From positions 124,001-188,000 of the forward strand of contig JAKLPS010000008.1 in assembly GCA_022013695.1 (NCBI GenBank): a stretch of 64,000 nucleotides of DNA, in the 5' to 3' direction. The notes beneath the pieces were generated by a model. The model had not been told where the DNA came from. It worked only from the letters and a program-made list of their open reading frames with translations, and did no database searches. The translations under genes were made by a program, and so were the position numbers. Below are positions 63,053-64,000 of the stretch, piece by piece (the first letter of the stretch is position 1; every line of letters begins with the position of its first letter). The stretch comes from Weeksellaceae bacterium (GTDB taxonomy: Bacteria; Bacteroidota; Bacteroidia; Flavobacteriales; Weeksellaceae).

Positions 63053-63060
63053 TATATTTG
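63053..63060 (+). promoter_or_regulatory. -7 box of the SGNH esterase gene
   Basis: TATATTTG matches TAnnTTTG, 16 bp before the ATG at 63077. The -33 region has only a weak TTTA. Confidence 0.45.
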
Positions 63061-63076
63061 ATTTTAAATTGAAACA

Positions 63077-63730
63077 ATGAAAATTCTAACTTTAGTACTC
63101 GGATTATTGTCCACGATGTTTTACACGCAAGACTTTGCGAACTTTGCCAGATATGAAAAACAAAATCAGGAACTGAAATCCAGCGGCATCACGCCCGAAG
63201 CCGTTTTGATGGGCGATTCCATCACGGAAGGTTGGTTTGCCACAGATCCGGAATTTTTCACTCAAAATAATTTTGTGGGGCGGGGCATCAGTGGCCAAGT
63301 TACTTCTCAAATGTTGTTGCGCTTTCGCGAAGACGTGATTTTATTAAAACCAAAACGCGTGATTATTCTCGCCGGAACCAATGATATTGCGGAAAACCAG
63401 GGTCCGATTTCTCTGGATAAAGTTCTTGGCAACATCATTTCGATGGCAGAATTGGCAAAAGCGAACAAGATCAAAGTGGTTTTATGTTCCGTTCTTCCCG
63501 CTTTTGATTTTTGGTGGAGACCGGGAATGCATCCTGCTGATAAGGTAATTGCATTAAATCAAATGATAAAAGATTATGCTCAGAAAAGCAAAATCCCTTA
63601 CGTCGATTATCACACACCTTTGAAGGACGAAAAAAACGGCTTGCCCAAAGAATTTGCCGCAGACGGAATCCATCCAAACCAAGTGGGTTACCAAAAAATG
63701 GAAGCCATTCTGATGAAAAATTTGAGATAA
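63077..63730 (+). CDS. SGNH/GDSL-type esterase, exported
   Basis: The 217-residue protein begins MKILTLVLGLLSTMFYTQ, a signal peptide. SGNH blocks are all present: VLMGDSITEGWF (nucleophile Ser, block I), GRGISGQVTSQMLLRF (Gly, block II), ILAGTNDIAENQG (Asn, block III) and DGIHPNQVGYQKM (Asp and His, block V). It resembles the acetylhydrolase/platelet-activating-factor group, which de-esterifies acetylated sugars or lipids in the periplasm. The substrate is unknown. It precedes the hutH-like gene by 98 nt on the same strand. Confidence 0.93.
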   Translation: MKILTLVLGLLSTMFYTQDFANFARYEKQNQELKSSGITPEAVLMGDSITEGWFATDPEFFTQNNFVGRGISGQVTSQMLLRFREDVILLKPKRVIILAGTNDIAENQGPISLDKVLGNIISMAELAKANKIKVVLCSVLPAFDFWWRPGMHPADKVIALNQMIKDYAQKSKIPYVDYHTPLKDEKNGLPKEFAADGIHPNQVGYQKMEAILMKNLR

Positions 63731-63828
63731 AAAAAGGATTCAATCGATAATGGTTGGCCATGATTTTTGTCTAATTCCTTCAATATATTAGTGCTGAAAA
63801 GTGTATTTTTAGGCAAAATTTTTTACTA

Positions 63829-64000
63829 ATGATTTACGGAATCGATACGCTTGGCTATCAGGATGTTTTGGACATCGCAAAAGTGCCGTCCAAGGCAACA
63901 CTCAATCAAAAATCAAAAGAACAAATCATCAATTCTTACCAGAATGTTCAGAAGATTGTTGCTTCCGATCGTACTGTTTATGGCATCAACACAGGATTTG
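63829..64000 (+). CDS. hutH: Histidine ammonia-lyase, partial (N-terminus only)
   Basis: The ATG at 63829 opens a frame that runs off the right edge after 57 codons. The visible part reads IYGIDTLGYQDVLDIA and ends in VYGINTGF. The YG-INTGFG word is a hallmark of the aromatic amino-acid lyase family (HAL/PAL). It would convert histidine to urocanate and ammonia. The MIO active-site triad lies beyond the window, so the substrate could also be phenylalanine or tyrosine. Confidence 0.8.
   Translation, partial: MIYGIDTLGYQDVLDIAKVPSKATLNQKSKEQIINSYQNVQKIVASDRTVYGINTGF

Overview
The window looks like a chromosomal segment of a Flavobacteriia member, most probably Chryseobacterium or a close relative (Epilithonimonas/Kaistella type). 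The basis is three proteins with type IX secretion (T9SS) C-terminal sorting domains, Bacteroidota-type promoters (TTG, 18-19 bp, TAnnTTTG) and little sign of Shine-Dalgarno sites. Typical content points the same way: an exonuclease-fused DnaE, GH92/GH3/GH77 glycan enzymes, a mevalonate-pathway HMG-CoA synthase and the acpP-fabF-rnc-IPExxxVDY-pyk cluster. There are no insertion sequences, prophage genes, rRNA operons or CRISPR arrays. The DNA is mostly core genome with short operons.

Layout. 1-5.7 kb (minus): a DUF4292 lipoprotein cut by the window edge, a sugar nucleotidyltransferase, a Wzx-like flippase and a GH92 mannosidase. 5.9-11.8 kb (plus): dihydroorotase, a 2,4-dienoyl-CoA-reductase-like SDR, a T9SS beta-propeller protein and an M1 peptidase. 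12.2-19.1 kb (minus): an orphan lipoprotein, a GH3 beta-glucosidase, an M43 metalloprotease and ClpB. 19.4-23.9 kb (plus): a crotonase/thioesterase pair, then a four-gene membrane-protein cluster with a winged-helix regulator and two matching palindromes. 23.9-26.3 kb (minus): AroQ, tRNA-Glu, ribosomal protein S20, and an ECF sigma/anti-sigma pair. 26.4-29.3 kb (plus): exported MsrB, a fasciclin protein and two exported ferritin-like proteins. 29.4-36 kb: a second tRNA-Glu, a cell-wall amidase, LptD, RidA, and small envelope proteins. 36-41.8 kb (minus): MalQ with starch-binding modules, an unresolved small gene, CysS and FolE. 41.9-46.1 kb (plus): the acpP to pyk operon. 46.2-55.7 kb (minus): an M13 peptidase, a T9SS fibronectin-III protein and DnaE. 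55.9-64 kb: a T9SS subtilase, HMG-CoA synthase, an SRPBCC protein, an M3 peptidase, a VF530 protein, an SGNH esterase and the start of a histidine ammonia-lyase.

Two sets deserve attention. First, an HTH_34-type regulator (21656-21946) lies between two membrane-protein genes. ACTTTG-N5-CAAAGT palindromes sit at the promoter of the first gene and just before the second, which suggests an autoregulated envelope module of unknown function. Second, a SigK/RskA-like sigma/anti-sigma pair sits divergently beside a fasciclin gene, an exported methionine sulfoxide reductase and two exported ferritin-like proteins. This resembles the mycobacterial SigK-RskA-MPT70/83 arrangement and suggests an envelope redox-stress regulon. 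Smaller points are a T-stem mismatch in the second tRNA-Glu, a probable frameshift upstream of malQ, several families of intergenic inverted repeats, and 15-bp direct repeats spaced 42 nt apart upstream of the crotonase gene.
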